Of a DNA stretch of 64,000 nt, positions 1 to 8,805 are shown piece after piece. The stretch is from NCBI RefSeq assembly GCF_020667835.1, contig NZ_JAFMPR010000003.1:124001-188000 (forward strand), written 5' to 3'. The position numbers were made by a program, and so were the translations under genes. Source of the stretch: Roseibaca sp. Y0-43. GTDB taxonomy: Bacteria > Pseudomonadota > Alphaproteobacteria > Rhodobacterales > Rhodobacteraceae. The notes below the pieces were generated by a model. That model saw nothing but the letters and a program-made list of their open reading frames with translations. It made no database searches and was not told where the DNA came from. Every line of letters begins with the position of its first letter. Within the stretch, counting starts at the first letter, position 1.

Positions 1-336
1 GATGGTCACGCCCGGTTGCGTATCCGGGTTGCCCGCCTTGCCGATGGCCGCGATCAGCCCGTCGCGCAAACCCACATCCGCCTTGTAGATGCCGGAATGG
101 TCCACGATCAGCGCGTTGGTGATGACCGTGTCCACCGCCCCCTCGGCGCGGCTGCGCTGGCTTTGGCCCATCCCGTCGCGGATGACCTTGCCACCGCCGA
201 ATTTCACTTCCTCGCCGTAAATCGTCAGATCGCGCTCGACCTCTATGATCAGGTCGGTATCGGCAAGCCGCACCTTGTCGCCCGTGGTGGGGCCGAACAT
301 GTCGGCATAGGTGCTGCGGTCTATGCTGGCTGGCAT
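1..336 (-). CDS. ureC: Urease subunit alpha, N-terminal part (truncated by window edge)
   Basis: Catalytic subunit of the nickel enzyme that hydrolyses urea to ammonia and carbamate in the cytoplasm. Only the first 112 codons lie in the window; the gene continues beyond the left edge. The ATG is at 336 and the product begins [20 protein letters not shown], followed by the family's [11 protein letters not shown] and [21 protein letters not shown]-type stretch, a classic UreC N-terminus. The nickel ligands (two His near residue 135, carbamylated Lys near 217) lie outside the window, so activity cannot be judged. The start is 2 bases from the stop of ureB, so translation is probably coupled. Confidence 0.95.
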   Translation of the reverse strand, partial: MPASIDRSTYADMFGPTTGDKVRLADTDLIIEVERDLTIYGEEVKFGGGKVIRDGMGQSQRSRAEGAVDTVITNALIVDHSGIYKADVGLRDGLIAAIGKAGNPDTQPGVTI

Positions 337-337
337 G

Positions 338-643
338 TCAAAGCGCCCCCATGATTTTCTGGTTGAACCCGTACACCACGCGATCCCCGCGCAGGGGCAC
401 AAGCTGCACCTCGCGCGTTTGGCCCGGCTCAAACCGCACGGCTGTGCCTGCGGCTATATCCAGCCGGTAGCCGGTGGCCGCGGCCCGGTCGAATTCCAAA
501 CCGGGGTTGGTTTCGGCGAAATGGTAATGGCTGCCCACCTGAATGGGCCGGTCGCCGGTATTGGCCACGGTGACGGTGATCGCTTCTTGCCCCTCGTTCA
601 GGGTTATCTTGCCGGGCGCGGGAAAGACCTCTCCGGGGATCAT
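338..643 (-). CDS. ureB: Urease subunit beta
   Basis: Structural beta subunit of urease, 101 residues, the usual size for the separate bacterial form. It begins [18 protein letters not shown], and the HYHFAETN motif near residues 39-46 and the [14 protein letters not shown] stretch are diagnostic. It lies between hupE/ureJ (3 bases after that stop) and ureC (1 base before its ATG) in one minus-strand operon. The accessory genes ureEFG are not visible and would be expected to the left of the window. Confidence 0.96.
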   Translation of the reverse strand: MIPGEVFPAPGKITLNEGQEAITVTVANTGDRPIQVGSHYHFAETNPGLEFDRAAATGYRLDIAAGTAVRFEPGQTREVQLVPLRGDRVVYGFNQKIMGAL

Positions 644-646
644 GGG

Positions 647-1228
647 TCAGCCCCCCATGACCAGAACGGCCCCGCCCAGCGCGATCATGCCGCCGGCAAC
701 GCGCGCGGCTACCAGACCCAAGGGGCGCGCGGCCAGAACACCAAAGGCTACACCCAAGCCATGCAAAAGCGCCGTCGCTGTCGCGAACCCGGCGAGGTAG
801 CCCAGAGCGGTCGCGCTGGCCATTTCCGAGCCATGCGCATGACCATGGAACAGCGCCAAGACCCCCACGATGGCAGCGGCAACCGGCAGCGCAACCGGGC
901 GTGCCAGCGCGGTCAACCCGCCCAGGGCCAGGACCGAAGCAAGGATCATCGGTTCGACCAACGGCAGGGGCAGGCCCGCCAGCGACAGCAGGAAACCGAT
1001 CGCCATCGCGCCGACAAAGGCGGCAGGCAGCGCCCAAAGTGCGCGCCCGCCCAGCACTACGGCCCACAATCCCACTGCCAACATGGCAAGGATATGGTCC
1101 AACCCGAAGATCGGGTGTGTAAAGCCCGCCGCGAATGACCCATGTGCGGCAGGGTCCAGATGGGCGAAAGCGGGGCTGGCTGCGACCAAAGGCAAGGCAA
1201 GGGCGGTCAGGCGGAAAATCGGTTTCAT
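647..1228 (-). CDS. ureJ: HupE/UreJ family nickel permease
   Basis: Predicted inner-membrane nickel transporter serving urease. The 193-residue product has an N-terminal signal-like segment ending ASPAFA-H, then about six hydrophobic helices. The HupE/UreJ signature HPxxGxDH is present as HPIFGLDH near residues 38-45, and a His-rich HGHAHG lies near residue 128. These histidines are the presumed metal-binding positions in the family. A good ribosome site (AGGAG) precedes the ATG at 1228. Placement inside the urease operon, between ureA and ureB, argues for nickel supply to urease rather than to a hydrogenase. Confidence 0.9.
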   Translation of the reverse strand: MKPIFRLTALALPLVAASPAFAHLDPAAHGSFAAGFTHPIFGLDHILAMLAVGLWAVVLGGRALWALPAAFVGAMAIGFLLSLAGLPLPLVEPMILASVLALGGLTALARPVALPVAAAIVGVLALFHGHAHGSEMASATALGYLAGFATATALLHGLGVAFGVLAARPLGLVAARVAGGMIALGGAVLVMGG

Positions 1229-1244
1229 TTCGGGGCGCTCCTGT

Positions 1245-1547
1245 TCAGCGGATGGGGTGGTGAACGGTCACAAGCTTGGTGCCGTCGGGAAAGGTCGCTT
1301 CAACCTGGATGGAGTGGATCATCTCTGCGATCCCCTCCATGCAATCCTCGCGTTTGATGACATGCGCGCCCGCTTCCATCAGGTCGGCCACGGACCGGCC
1401 ATCGCGCGCGCCCTCGACCACGAAATCGGAAATCAGCGCCACCGCTTCGGGGTGGTTCAGCTTCACACCGCGCGCATGACGGTTGCGTGCAACCATCGCG
1501 GCCATGGAAATCAGCAGTTTGTCTTTTTCACGGGGGCTTAGGTTCAT
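1245..1547 (-). CDS. ureA: Urease subunit gamma
   Basis: Small structural urease subunit of exactly 100 residues, the normal family length. It starts [13 protein letters not shown] and ends in the conserved [11 protein letters not shown]-type terminus; the [17 protein letters not shown] stretch is a family hallmark. The ATG at 1547 has an AGGAG ribosome site about 6 bases upstream. It sits between ureD (15 bases upstream) and hupE/ureJ (16 bases downstream) in the urease operon. Confidence 0.97.
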   Translation of the reverse strand: MNLSPREKDKLLISMAAMVARNRHARGVKLNHPEAVALISDFVVEGARDGRSVADLMEAGAHVIKREDCMEGIAEMIHSIQVEATFPDGTKLVTVHHPIR

Positions 1548-1562
1548 CTCGCTCCTCTTGGG

Positions 1563-2393
1563 TTACATCTGCCAGACACGCGGCGGCGGGGCACCGCGCC
1601 GCAGGACATGCAGCAATCGCAGGATTTGGCGGCGCAACGGCCAGCCATCGGCGGCCAGCAGTCGGATAACCAGCTTGCCGTCATAAGCACTTGCCGCGCC
1701 CTGAACATCATCGCCCAGCGCGGCGCGCACGGGGCCAAGCGCATCTTCGGCCCCTTGGGCACACAAAACCAGCGTCGCGAAAGCGCGCGCTCCGCCCAGA
1801 AGCGCGGATTGTCCGGGGTGGGTCAGCGTGTCTGTGCCCAGCGCCATCGGTTCCAGAAACACGGGCACACCGCCGCGCGTGATGCGTCGATGGTCGCGAA
1901 GCACCAGCGCGCGCACCTCCTCGCCCATCGCGGCACGGCCAAGCACCACGCTTTCGAGCAACAGGCAACCGGCATCGGGGGCCAGACGAATATGCGTCTC
2001 GCGGTCCAGATCGCTGCGGTCGAACAGGATGGTTTCCTGCGGCAACCAATCCAGCCAGCAGCCTGCACCCACATCATGCGCCACCCGCACATGCGCAGGC
2101 CCGGCATTGGCACGATAGGCCCGCTCGGCGGTCTGGGTGGTGGCGGTCAGGCGCGCGGCATCCCGAAGTGTTACGGCATAGTCCAGCCGGTCGCCGCTGG
2201 TCAGCCCGCCAGAGGTGTTCAGAAACACCACTTCCGGCCCGCCCGCGATGCGTGGCAGCTGCGCCTTGGCGGACCCGGCCTGCCGCAACTGGCCAAGACG
2301 TGTGCCCGCAAAGCTGACATGAGCCTCGCCCATGCTGCGCTGCATCTTCACATGTTGACCGGAATCAAGCATCGCGCCCCCTTCGCTGGCCAT
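1563..2393 (-). CDS. ureD: Urease accessory protein UreD
   Basis: Chaperone that binds apo-urease and, with UreFG, directs nickel insertion into the active site. The 276-residue length fits. Conserved features include FLNTSGGLTSGDRL (about residues 57-70), the TTQTAERAYR stretch and the LPQETILFD motif. It is the first gene of the minus-strand urease operon. The start is uncertain: the ATG at 2393 has no clear ribosome site, while an in-frame ATG at 2372 (product starting MLDSGQHVKM) follows a GAAGGGGG run at good spacing and may be the real start. Confidence 0.93.
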   Translation of the reverse strand: MASEGGAMLDSGQHVKMQRSMGEAHVSFAGTRLGQLRQAGSAKAQLPRIAGGPEVVFLNTSGGLTSGDRLDYAVTLRDAARLTATTQTAERAYRANAGPAHVRVAHDVGAGCWLDWLPQETILFDRSDLDRETHIRLAPDAGCLLLESVVLGRAAMGEEVRALVLRDHRRITRGGVPVFLEPMALGTDTLTHPGQSALLGGARAFATLVLCAQGAEDALGPVRAALGDDVQGAASAYDGKLVIRLLAADGWPLRRQILRLLHVLRRGAPPPRVWQM

Positions 2394-2437
2394 TGATAGC
2401 CGGTGCGGCAGAGCGCGCAGGGCGCGGCCCCAAGGGC

Positions 2438-2478
2438 AAAAGAAAGCGCCGCCCGTTTGCCTATGAAACGGGCGGCGC
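2438..2478 (-). terminator. Rho-independent terminator after grpE
   Basis: A perfect 13-bp inverted repeat (2446-2458 and 2466-2478, arm GCGCCGCCCGTTT) encloses a 7-base loop. Read on the minus strand it is followed by TTTCTTTT (2445-2438). It lies about 40 bases past the grpE stop, so it most likely ends the hrcA-grpE transcript and separates it from the urease operon. Confidence 0.88.
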
Positions 2479-2515
2479 GAATCGTGTTTGCCTAAATATC
2501 AGGCGATCTGAAAAC

Positions 2516-3064
2516 CTAGGCCGGTGTAGAGGAAACACCCACCTGCGCAGGCCGCAACAGCTGGTCATGCAGCATGAACCCTTCGGCCATGACCTGAATG
2601 ATCTCGCCCGCCTTGGTGTTCGGCACAGGTGCCTCGAACATGGCCTGATGCGTGTGCGGGTCGAACTTGTCGCCCACTTCCGGGCAAATCCGCTGCACCC
2701 CGTGCTTTTGCAGGATCGCCGTCAACTCGCGCAGGGTCAGCTCGACCCCTTCGACCAGACCGGCAGCGGCCGCGCGGGTTTCGTCGGTCGCGGCATTCAG
2801 CGCGCGTGCCAAATTGTCATAAACTGGCAGCATGTCGCGCGTGATCTTCGCACCGCCGTAAAGCTGGGCGTCGCGGCGGTCCTTCTCTGCGCGTTTGCGG
2901 CTGTTCTCGGCATCGGCCAAGGCGCGCATCATGCGGTCGCGCATCTCTTCGCGCTCTGCTTCCACGGCTGCCAACCGCGCTTCCAGCTCTGCAATCGGGT
3001 CGGTCGCCTCTACAGCCTCTGCGGCTTCGGTTTCGTCTGTTTGGGTCTGTTCCGGCTCTGCCAT
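2516..3064 (-). CDS. grpE: Nucleotide exchange factor GrpE
   Basis: Co-chaperone that releases ADP from DnaK during the heat-shock refolding cycle. The product is 182 residues with an acidic N-terminus, a long coiled coil at about residues 20-75 (ELEARLAAVEAEREEMRDRM), and the C-terminal beta domain carrying GDKFDPHTHQAMFE and the typical HDQLLRPAQVGVS ending. I place the start at the ATG at 3064 (MAEPEQ), 9 bases after the hrcA stop with GAGG about 6 bases upstream; a TTG at 3076 is also open. It is the second gene of the hrcA-grpE operon. Confidence 0.95.
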   Translation of the reverse strand: MAEPEQTQTDETEAAEAVEATDPIAELEARLAAVEAEREEMRDRMMRALADAENSRKRAEKDRRDAQLYGGAKITRDMLPVYDNLARALNAATDETRAAAAGLVEGVELTLRELTAILQKHGVQRICPEVGDKFDPHTHQAMFEAPVPNTKAGEIIQVMAEGFMLHDQLLRPAQVGVSSTPA

Positions 3065-3072
3065 TGTCGTCC

Positions 3073-4152
3073 TCAATCTGCGCGGTGGGTGTCGGTCAGC
3101 AAGCGCCCCACCAGTTGCGCGGTGTAATCCACAATCGGCACGATTCGTCCATAGTTCAGCCGTTTCGGGCCGATCACGCCGACCGCACCAATAATTTTTC
3201 GCTCAGCGTTCATATAAGGAGAAACGACCAGAGTTGAACCCGTCAGCGAAAAAAGCCGGTTCTCTGCGCCGATGAAAATGCGCACCCCGTCGCCTTGTTC
3301 GGTCAGCTCCAGAAACTCGGTGATGTCGCGCTTGCGCTCCAGATCGTCGAACAGCGTGCGAATGCGCTCGAAATCCTCGGCCGCCGCGTCGTCCAGCAGG
3401 TTTGACCGCCCGCGCACGATCAGGCGCTCCTGCGGCTCGCCCTCGTTTTCCCAAACGGCCAAGCCCTGCTCGACCAGCGTTTGCGCCAGCGTGTCGATCT
3501 CGCGCCGATTCTGCGCCAGCTCTGCCCGGAACCGCGCCAATAATTGCGCGACGCTGGTGCCCTCGGCGATGGAATTCAGGTAATTCGCGGCCTCGCGCAT
3601 GGCCGAGGGCGTCATGCCCTTGGGCGGGGTGAAAATGCGGTTTTCCACATGCCCATCGGTGAATACCAACACCACCAGCGCCCGCTCGGGCGACAGGCTG
3701 ACAAAGTCGATATGCTTGACCGCCGCCTCGCGCTTGGGCGACAGAACCAGCGATGCGCCTTGCGTGACCCCGCTTAGCGCGCCGCCGATCTGCTCCAGCA
3801 TCGTGCCCATGTCACGCTCGTTGCTGCCCATGGTCTGGTCCAGTTTGGCGCGGTCGCTGTCATCCAAGGGAGACACTTCCAGCAGCGAATCCACGAACAG
3901 CCGCAGCCCCAGATTGGTCGGCACGCGGCCCGCAGACACGTGCGGGCTGTCCAACAATCCAAGATATTCAAGGTCTTGCATGACGTTTCTAACCGTCGCC
4001 GCAGACACTTTCTCGCTCAGCCCGCGCGTCAAGGTCCTAGAGCCGACCGGCCCGCCCGTGTCCAGATACGCCTCGACCACGCGCCGAAACACCTCGCGCG
4101 AGCGGTCGTTCATCTCTGCCAGCAATTTCGCGGTATCGCGTGGGTCGGACAT
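3073..4152 (-). CDS. hrcA: Heat-inducible transcription repressor HrcA
   Basis: DNA-binding repressor of class I heat-shock genes through CIRCE operators. The product is 359 residues from the ATG at 4152 ([18 protein letters not shown]). The N-terminal winged helix covers about residues 1-95 ([18 protein letters not shown], then [16 protein letters not shown]), followed by a GAF-like middle part and the conserved [17 protein letters not shown] and [21 protein letters not shown] segments. A GTG at 4188 would add 12 residues without support. It is divergent from rph. I see no CIRCE element in its own upstream region; targets such as groESL or dnaKJ must lie elsewhere. Confidence 0.95.
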   Translation of the reverse strand: MSDPRDTAKLLAEMNDRSREVFRRVVEAYLDTGGPVGSRTLTRGLSEKVSAATVRNVMQDLEYLGLLDSPHVSAGRVPTNLGLRLFVDSLLEVSPLDDSDRAKLDQTMGSNERDMGTMLEQIGGALSGVTQGASLVLSPKREAAVKHIDFVSLSPERALVVLVFTDGHVENRIFTPPKGMTPSAMREAANYLNSIAEGTSVAQLLARFRAELAQNRREIDTLAQTLVEQGLAVWENEGEPQERLIVRGRSNLLDDAAAEDFERIRTLFDDLERKRDITEFLELTEQGDGVRIFIGAENRLFSLTGSTLVVSPYMNAERKIIGAVGVIGPKRLNYGRIVPIVDYTAQLVGRLLTDTHRAD

Positions 4153-4278
4153 ACCCTGAAACCTTTGTTTGGGGCCGCCAGAGAGCACTGCAAAAACACC
4201 GCCATTTCAAGCCCAAACAGCTTGCATTGCGGCGCGCGCGCCTTGTATCGGAGGACAACCCCCGTGAAAGGACATGCA
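4153..4278. promoter_or_regulatory. Divergent hrcA / rph intergenic region
   Basis: 126 bases between two divergent starts. On the minus strand a CTTGAAA hexamer-plus (complement of 4205-4211) matches the -35 element of heat-shock sigma-32 promoters and faces hrcA, but the -10 partner is not convincing. On the plus strand a ribosome site AAAGGA (4267-4272) precedes the rph ATG. No CIRCE repeat is visible. Confidence 0.3.
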
Positions 4279-4992
4279 ATGCGCCCCTCTGGCCGAGATT
4301 TAGACACACTCCGCGAAATTTCAATCGAAACCAATGTGACCATGCATGCCGAAGGATCGTGCCTGATCGCCATGGGCAACACCAAGGTGTTGTGCACGGC
4401 CTCTCTGGAAGATCGCACGCCGCCCTTCTTGCGCAATACCGGGCTGGGCTGGGTTACGGCGGAATACGGCATGTTGCCCCGTTCCACCGGCACGCGGATG
4501 CGGCGCGAGGCGGCTTCGGGAAAGCAACAAGGCCGCACCGTTGAAATTCAACGCCTTATCGGGCGTTCCTTGCGCGCTTGCGTGGACCGCTCGGCACTGG
4601 GCGAGCGTCAGATCACCATCGACTGCGACGTGCTGCAAGCCGATGGCGGCACCCGTTGCGCCGCTATTACCGGCGGTTGGGTAGCCCTGCGTCTGGCCGT
4701 GAACAAGCTGCTGAAAGCGGGCGACATCGTCAGTGATCCGATCACCGATCATCTGGCGGCGGTGTCTTGCGGCATCTATGCCGGCCAGCCCGTGCTGGAT
4801 CTGGATTATGCCGAGGACAGCACCGCCGGCGTGGACGGCAATTTCATCCTGCTCGGCTCGGGCCGCATGGTCGAGGTGCAGATGAGCGCCGAAGGCGCGA
4901 CCTTCAGCCGCGCCGAGATGGAACAGCTTTTGAACCTTGCCGAAAAGGGCGTGGGCGAATTGATCGCCGCGCAGAAAGCCGCGATTGCATGA
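4279..4992 (+). CDS. rph: Ribonuclease PH
   Basis: Phosphorolytic 3'-5' exoribonuclease that trims tRNA 3' ends; acts as a hexamer. The product is 237 residues, the usual size. It starts [19 protein letters not shown] and has the conserved [24 protein letters not shown] and RSLRACVD motifs, the [13 protein letters not shown] phosphate-site stretch and DLDYAEDS. The start at 4279 follows AAAGGA; an overlapping ATG at 4274 is out of frame. Its stop overlaps the rdgB start (ATGA), beginning the operon rph-rdgB-ridA-hemW. Confidence 0.96.
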   Translation: MRPSGRDLDTLREISIETNVTMHAEGSCLIAMGNTKVLCTASLEDRTPPFLRNTGLGWVTAEYGMLPRSTGTRMRREAASGKQQGRTVEIQRLIGRSLRACVDRSALGERQITIDCDVLQADGGTRCAAITGGWVALRLAVNKLLKAGDIVSDPITDHLAAVSCGIYAGQPVLDLDYAEDSTAGVDGNFILLGSGRMVEVQMSAEGATFSRAEMEQLLNLAEKGVGELIAAQKAAIA

Positions 4993-5597
4993 GGCCGTTC
5001 ACGGAAAAGACCCTTCTGATCGCCACGCATAACGCGGGCAAGCTGGAAGAGTTTCGCCAGATCATGACGCCCTTAGGGATAACCGTGACCTCTGCGGCAG
5101 AGCACAACCTGCCAGAACCGGAAGAAACCGAAACCACTTTCGTGGGCAACGCCCGGATCAAGGCCCATGCCGCCGCCCGTGCGACCGGCCTGCCCGCGCT
5201 TTCGGACGATTCCGGGCTGGAAGTTATGGCGCTGGGTGGCGCGCCGGGTGTCTATACCGCCGATTGGGCCGAAACCCCGAATGGCCGCGATTTCGTCATG
5301 GCAATGGAGAAGACCCACGCCAAGCTGATCGAGGCGCAGGCGCCGCAGCCATGGCGCGCGCGCTTCTGCTGCACGCTGGTTCTGGCATGGCCAGATGGGC
5401 ATGATGAAGTGGTCGAAGGTCACGCCAATGGCCAACTGGTCTGGCCCCGGCGCGGGCAAGACGGGCATGGCTACGACCCCATGTTCCAGCCTGACGGCGA
5501 GGCCCGAACCTTCGCCGAAATGACGGCGGATGAGAAAAACGCCCTTTCCCACCGCGGCAAAGCCATCGCCGCCCTTATGAAAGCCTGTTTCACATGA
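4989..5597 (+). CDS. rdgB: Non-canonical purine NTP pyrophosphatase (RdgB/HAM1)
   Basis: House-cleaning enzyme that hydrolyses ITP, dITP and XTP to monophosphates, keeping deaminated purines out of nucleic acids. The product is 202 residues. Family motifs visible are [13 protein letters not shown] near the N-terminus, [32 protein letters not shown] and the C-terminal ALSHRGKA. It starts inside the rph stop (ATGA) and its own stop overlaps the ridA start in the same way, so translational coupling along the operon is likely. A parS-like sequence spans its last codons. Confidence 0.96.
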   Translation: MRPFTEKTLLIATHNAGKLEEFRQIMTPLGITVTSAAEHNLPEPEETETTFVGNARIKAHAAARATGLPALSDDSGLEVMALGGAPGVYTADWAETPNGRDFVMAMEKTHAKLIEAQAPQPWRARFCCTLVLAWPDGHDEVVEGHANGQLVWPRRGQDGHGYDPMFQPDGEARTFAEMTADEKNALSHRGKAIAALMKACFT

Positions 5598-5601
5598 AAC
5601 G
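5586..5601. promoter_or_regulatory. parS: Degenerate parS-like site
   Basis: TGTTTCACATGAAACG matches the 16-bp bacterial parS palindrome TGTTTCACGTGAAACA at 14 of 16 positions. It spans the rdgB stop and ridA start, about 4 kb beyond the two perfect sites on the same side of the putative origin. It may be a weak ParB site or a coding coincidence. Confidence 0.4.
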
Positions 5602-5968
5602 CATCTCTACAGGTTCCCCGTTCGAGAAAACCATGGGCTACTCCCGCGCCGTCGTGAAAGGCGATTGGTGCTTCGTCAGCGGCGTGACGGGGTATGACTA
5701 CGCTACCATGACCATGCCCGAAAACGTGGCGGATCAAGCGCGCAACTGCTTTGCGACCATTTCCAAGGCTCTGTCCGAAGGTGGTTTTGCCATGGAGGAT
5801 GTGGTCCGCGTGCAATACACCCTGACCGACGCCGCGCTTCTGGACGACCTGCTGCCCGCCTTGGGCGAAGCGATGGGCGACATCCGCCCCGCCGCGACCA
5901 TGGTCATCGCAGGGCTGATAAAGCCGGAAATGCTGATCGAAATCGAAGTCACGGCCTTTAAGGGCTAA
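5594..5968 (+). CDS. RidA/YjgF family enamine/imine deaminase
   Basis: Small soluble protein of the RidA family, which hydrolyses reactive enamines and imines released by PLP enzymes. The 124 residues include the family's arginine in an RPAAT context (Arg98), matching the substrate carboxylate-binding Arg of active RidA members, and a C-terminal IEIEVTAF strand. The sequence starts [20 protein letters not shown], more like the RidA subgroups outside the archetype, so exact substrate is uncertain. It is coupled to rdgB upstream and sits 2 bases before hemW. Confidence 0.88.
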   Translation: MKRISTGSPFEKTMGYSRAVVKGDWCFVSGVTGYDYATMTMPENVADQARNCFATISKALSEGGFAMEDVVRVQYTLTDAALLDDLLPALGEAMGDIRPAATMVIAGLIKPEMLIEIEVTAFKG

Positions 5969-5970
5969 CC

Positions 5971-7125
5971 ATGGACGACTGGCAGAATGGCGGCTTCGGC
6001 CTGTATGTCCATTGGCCGTTTTGCCAAGCGAAGTGCCCCTATTGCGACTTCAACAGCCATGTCAGCGCCCAGGTGGACCAATCCGCCTGGGCGCGCGCCT
6101 ACCTGTCCGAAATTGACCGGATCGCCGCGGAAACCGGCCCGCGCGTGCTGAACACCATCTTTTTCGGCGGCGGCACGCCGTCGCTCATGGACCCCGAACT
6201 TGTCGCCACGATCATCGACCGCGCCCGCGCCCGCTGGCCCGCCGCAAACGATCTGGAGGTGACGCTAGAGGCCAATCCAACCTCTGTCGAAGCAGGACGT
6301 TTCCGGGCCTATGCGGCCGGGGGCGTGAACCGCATTTCCATGGGAATTCAGGCGCTTAACGATGCAGACTTAAAGCGCCTTGGCAGGATGCATTCGCTAT
6401 CCGAGGCCCGCGCGGCGTTTGACATCGCCCGCGCCACGTTCGACCGCGTCAGCTTCGATCTGATCTATGCGCGGCAATACCAAACCCTTGACGACTGGCA
6501 GGCGGAACTGACCGAAGCCCTGTCCATGGCCGTCGACCACCTGTCGCTTTACCAACTGACCATCGAGCCGGGCACCGCCTTTGGTGCCCGCGCCGCGAAG
6601 GGAGGCTTGCACGGTCTGCCCGACGACGACATCGCCGCCGATATGTATCTGGCAACGCAAGAAATTTGCGACCGTCACGGCCTGCCCGCCTACGAGGTGT
6701 CGAACCACGCCCGCCCCGGCGCGCAATCGCGCCACAACCTGATCTATTGGCGCTATGGCGATTACGCAGGTATCGGCCCCGGCGCGCATGGGCGGCTGAC
6801 GCTGAACGGCACCCGCTGGGCCGCGCAGACCCCGCTTATGCCGAACACATGGCTGAACCAGGTCACAACCCAAGGCCATGGCGAAACCCCGCGAGAGGCG
6901 ATTCCGCCCGAGGAACAGGCGCTAGAACACATCATGATGGGGTTGCGACTGGCCGAAGGCCTAGATATGGATCGCTTCGCCCGGCTGAACGGGGCACCCC
7001 TGCCCCAGGCGCGCGTAGACGGTCTGCTATCTCAGGGCTTGGTCACAACCAACGGCCCCCGCCTGACCGCCACCCCCGCCGGGCGCGCAGTGCTGAACGG
7101 CGTTTTGCGCGAATTACTTACCTAG
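5971..7125 (+). CDS. hemW: Radical SAM heme chaperone HemW (HemN-like)
   Basis: Radical S-adenosylmethionine protein of the HemW group, thought to bind heme and deliver it to client proteins; older annotation as coproporphyrinogen III oxidase is common. The 384-residue product has the cluster motif CxxxCxxC as Cys18, Cys22 and Cys25, then TIFFGGGTPSLM, a TLEANPTSVE stretch, and NRISMGIQALND. HemN itself is longer and has an extra N-terminal part, absent here. It is the last gene of the rph operon and overlaps parB by 8 bases tail to tail. Confidence 0.9.
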   Translation: MDDWQNGGFGLYVHWPFCQAKCPYCDFNSHVSAQVDQSAWARAYLSEIDRIAAETGPRVLNTIFFGGGTPSLMDPELVATIIDRARARWPAANDLEVTLEANPTSVEAGRFRAYAAGGVNRISMGIQALNDADLKRLGRMHSLSEARAAFDIARATFDRVSFDLIYARQYQTLDDWQAELTEALSMAVDHLSLYQLTIEPGTAFGARAAKGGLHGLPDDDIAADMYLATQEICDRHGLPAYEVSNHARPGAQSRHNLIYWRYGDYAGIGPGAHGRLTLNGTRWAAQTPLMPNTWLNQVTTQGHGETPREAIPPEEQALEHIMMGLRLAEGLDMDRFARLNGAPLPQARVDGLLSQGLVTTNGPRLTATPAGRAVLNGVLRELLT

Positions 7126-7993
7126 GCGTCCCAAGAATAGAGCACAGCTTGTCCAACTGCTCCATGCTCTTGTAAGCGACCGTGATCCGTCCCTTGCCGC
7201 CACCATCATATTCGATGGACACTTTCATCCCCAAGGCCGCGGACAGGTCATTTTCCAACGCCTGCGTGTCGCTATCCTTGCCCTTGGGGCGCGGCTTCGC
7301 GGTGGCACCTGTCGCGGGCCGCTTCATCAACGCCTCGACCTGCCGCACCGACAGCCCTTCGGCAACAACCTTGCGCGCCAAAGCCCCGGCATCATCGGCC
7401 GTCACCAGCGCGCGCGCATGGCCGGCGCTTAGTTTTCCATCGCGAACAAGGGCTTGCACATCATCCGGCAAGTTCAACAAGCGCAACGCATTGGCGATAT
7501 AGGACCGGCTTTTACCCAGAACCTCTGCCAGTTTTTCCTGCGTGTGGCCAAAGCGTTCGATCAGCGCGCGATAGCCCTGCGCTTCTTCCACCGCGTTCAG
7601 GTCGGCGCGCTGGATATTCTCGATGATCGCGATTTCCAGCACTTCGGTGTCGGTAAACTCGCGCACGACAACCGGCACTTCGTGCAACTGCGCGCGCTGC
7701 GCCGCGCGCCAGCGGCGCTCACCCGCGACGATTTCATAATCCGCGCCCTTGGCACGCACGACCAGCGGCTGGATCACACCCTTTTCGCGGATGGATGCGG
7801 CCAGCTCCGCCAGTGCCGTCTCGTCGAAATGGCGGCGCGGCTGATCCGGGTTCGGCACCAGCTTTTCAACCGGCAGTTTCACGATCGGCCCTTTTGGTGC
7901 GGCATCGCTCTGCTGCTCGATAGCCACATCTGCCATCAGGGCCGACAGGCCACGCCCCAAACCGCCGCGCTTTTCAGGCTTCCGCTCGCTCAT
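7118..7993 (-). CDS. parB: Chromosome partitioning protein ParB
   Basis: CTP-dependent clamp that loads on parS and organises the origin region for segregation. The product is 291 residues. The N-terminal KRGGLGRGLSALM peptide (the ParA-stimulating arm) is followed by the nuclease-like domain with QPRRHFDE, the GERRWRAAQ CTP-binding motif, the ENIQRADLNAVEEAQGY box, a helix-turn-helix (EKLAEVLGKSRSYIANALRL) and a C-terminal dimerisation domain. It overlaps parA by 4 bases and is the last gene of the hemJ-parB operon. Perfect parS sites lie 1.4 and 3.3 kb upstream. Confidence 0.97.
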   Translation of the reverse strand: MSERKPEKRGGLGRGLSALMADVAIEQQSDAAPKGPIVKLPVEKLVPNPDQPRRHFDETALAELAASIREKGVIQPLVVRAKGADYEIVAGERRWRAAQRAQLHEVPVVVREFTDTEVLEIAIIENIQRADLNAVEEAQGYRALIERFGHTQEKLAEVLGKSRSYIANALRLLNLPDDVQALVRDGKLSAGHARALVTADDAGALARKVVAEGLSVRQVEALMKRPATGATAKPRPKGKDSDTQALENDLSAALGMKVSIEYDGGGKGRITVAYKSMEQLDKLCSILGTPR

Positions 7994-8805
7994 GACGCCG
8001 CCCTTTCCGTGTGCTTCTTGCCATGTTTGGCCATCAATTCCGCCGCCAGATCCCGATAGGCCACCGCTCCTTTCGACTGCGAATCGTATTGCAGCACGGG
8101 CACGGCATAAGACGGCGCTTCCGACACGCGCACATTGCGCGGGATCACCGTCTGGAACACCAGATCGCCCAGGTTGTCACGCGCATCCGCCTCTACCTGC
8201 TGCGCAAGGTTGTTACGGCGGTCATACATGGTCAGCAAAATGCCCTCTATCCGCAGGCCCGGATTGGCGGTTTCGCGCAATTCACGGATGGACAGCATCA
8301 GTTGCGACAACCCTTCCAGCGCGAAGAACTCTGCCTGCAACGGCACCAGAACCGAATGCGCCGCGACCATGGCATTCACCGTCAGCAGGTTCAGCGACGG
8401 GGGGCAATCAATCAGGATGTAGTCGAACCCGGCCTGCATGATCGCGGGCTGGCGCAGCGCGTCTTGCAACAGGTAAGTGCGGCGCGCGCGCGACATCAGC
8501 TCTATATCAGCAGAGGACAGATCCGTCGTTGCCGGCACAACCCATAGCGACGATTCGCCCACTTGCCGCATGATGTCGGTCGCAGGCGCATCACCAAACA
8601 CCAGGTCATAGGTCGTGTGCTTGCGCGATTTCGTATCAATCCCCAGCCCGGTAGAGGCGTTGCCCTGCGGGTCGATGTCGATCAGCAGCGTCTTGTTGCC
8701 CTGCTCTGCCAAGGCTGCGGCCAAATTGATCGCGGTCGTGGTTTTGCCCACCCCGCCCTTTTGGTTCGCAACGGCAATAACCCGTGTTTTCGTCAAGCTA
8801 GACAC
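7990..8805 (-). CDS. parA: Chromosome partitioning ATPase ParA
   Basis: Walker-type ATPase that forms the gradient on the nucleoid along which ParB-parS complexes move. The 271 residues contain the deviant Walker A KGGVGKTT (about residues 16-23), the DIDPQGNAS Walker A' region and the ILIDCPPSLN Walker B motif. There is no N-terminal DNA-binding domain, as expected for chromosomal ParA (Soj). The start is a GTG at 8805 overlapping the rsmG stop, with AAGGAA 7 bases upstream. Confidence 0.97.
   Translation of the reverse strand: MSSLTKTRVIAVANQKGGVGKTTTAINLAAALAEQGNKTLLIDIDPQGNASTGLGIDTKSRKHTTYDLVFGDAPATDIMRQVGESSLWVVPATTDLSSADIELMSRARRTYLLQDALRQPAIMQAGFDYILIDCPPSLNLLTVNAMVAAHSVLVPLQAEFFALEGLSQLMLSIRELRETANPGLRIEGILLTMYDRRNNLAQQVEADARDNLGDLVFQTVIPRNVRVSEAPSYAVPVLQYDSQSKGAVAYRDLAAELMAKHGKKHTERAAS

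Noticed and set aside
4153-4278. Search for a CIRCE operator upstream of hrcA
   Set aside because: No TTAGCACTC-N9-GAGTGCTAA repeat is present; GAGAGCACTG is only a partial resemblance.
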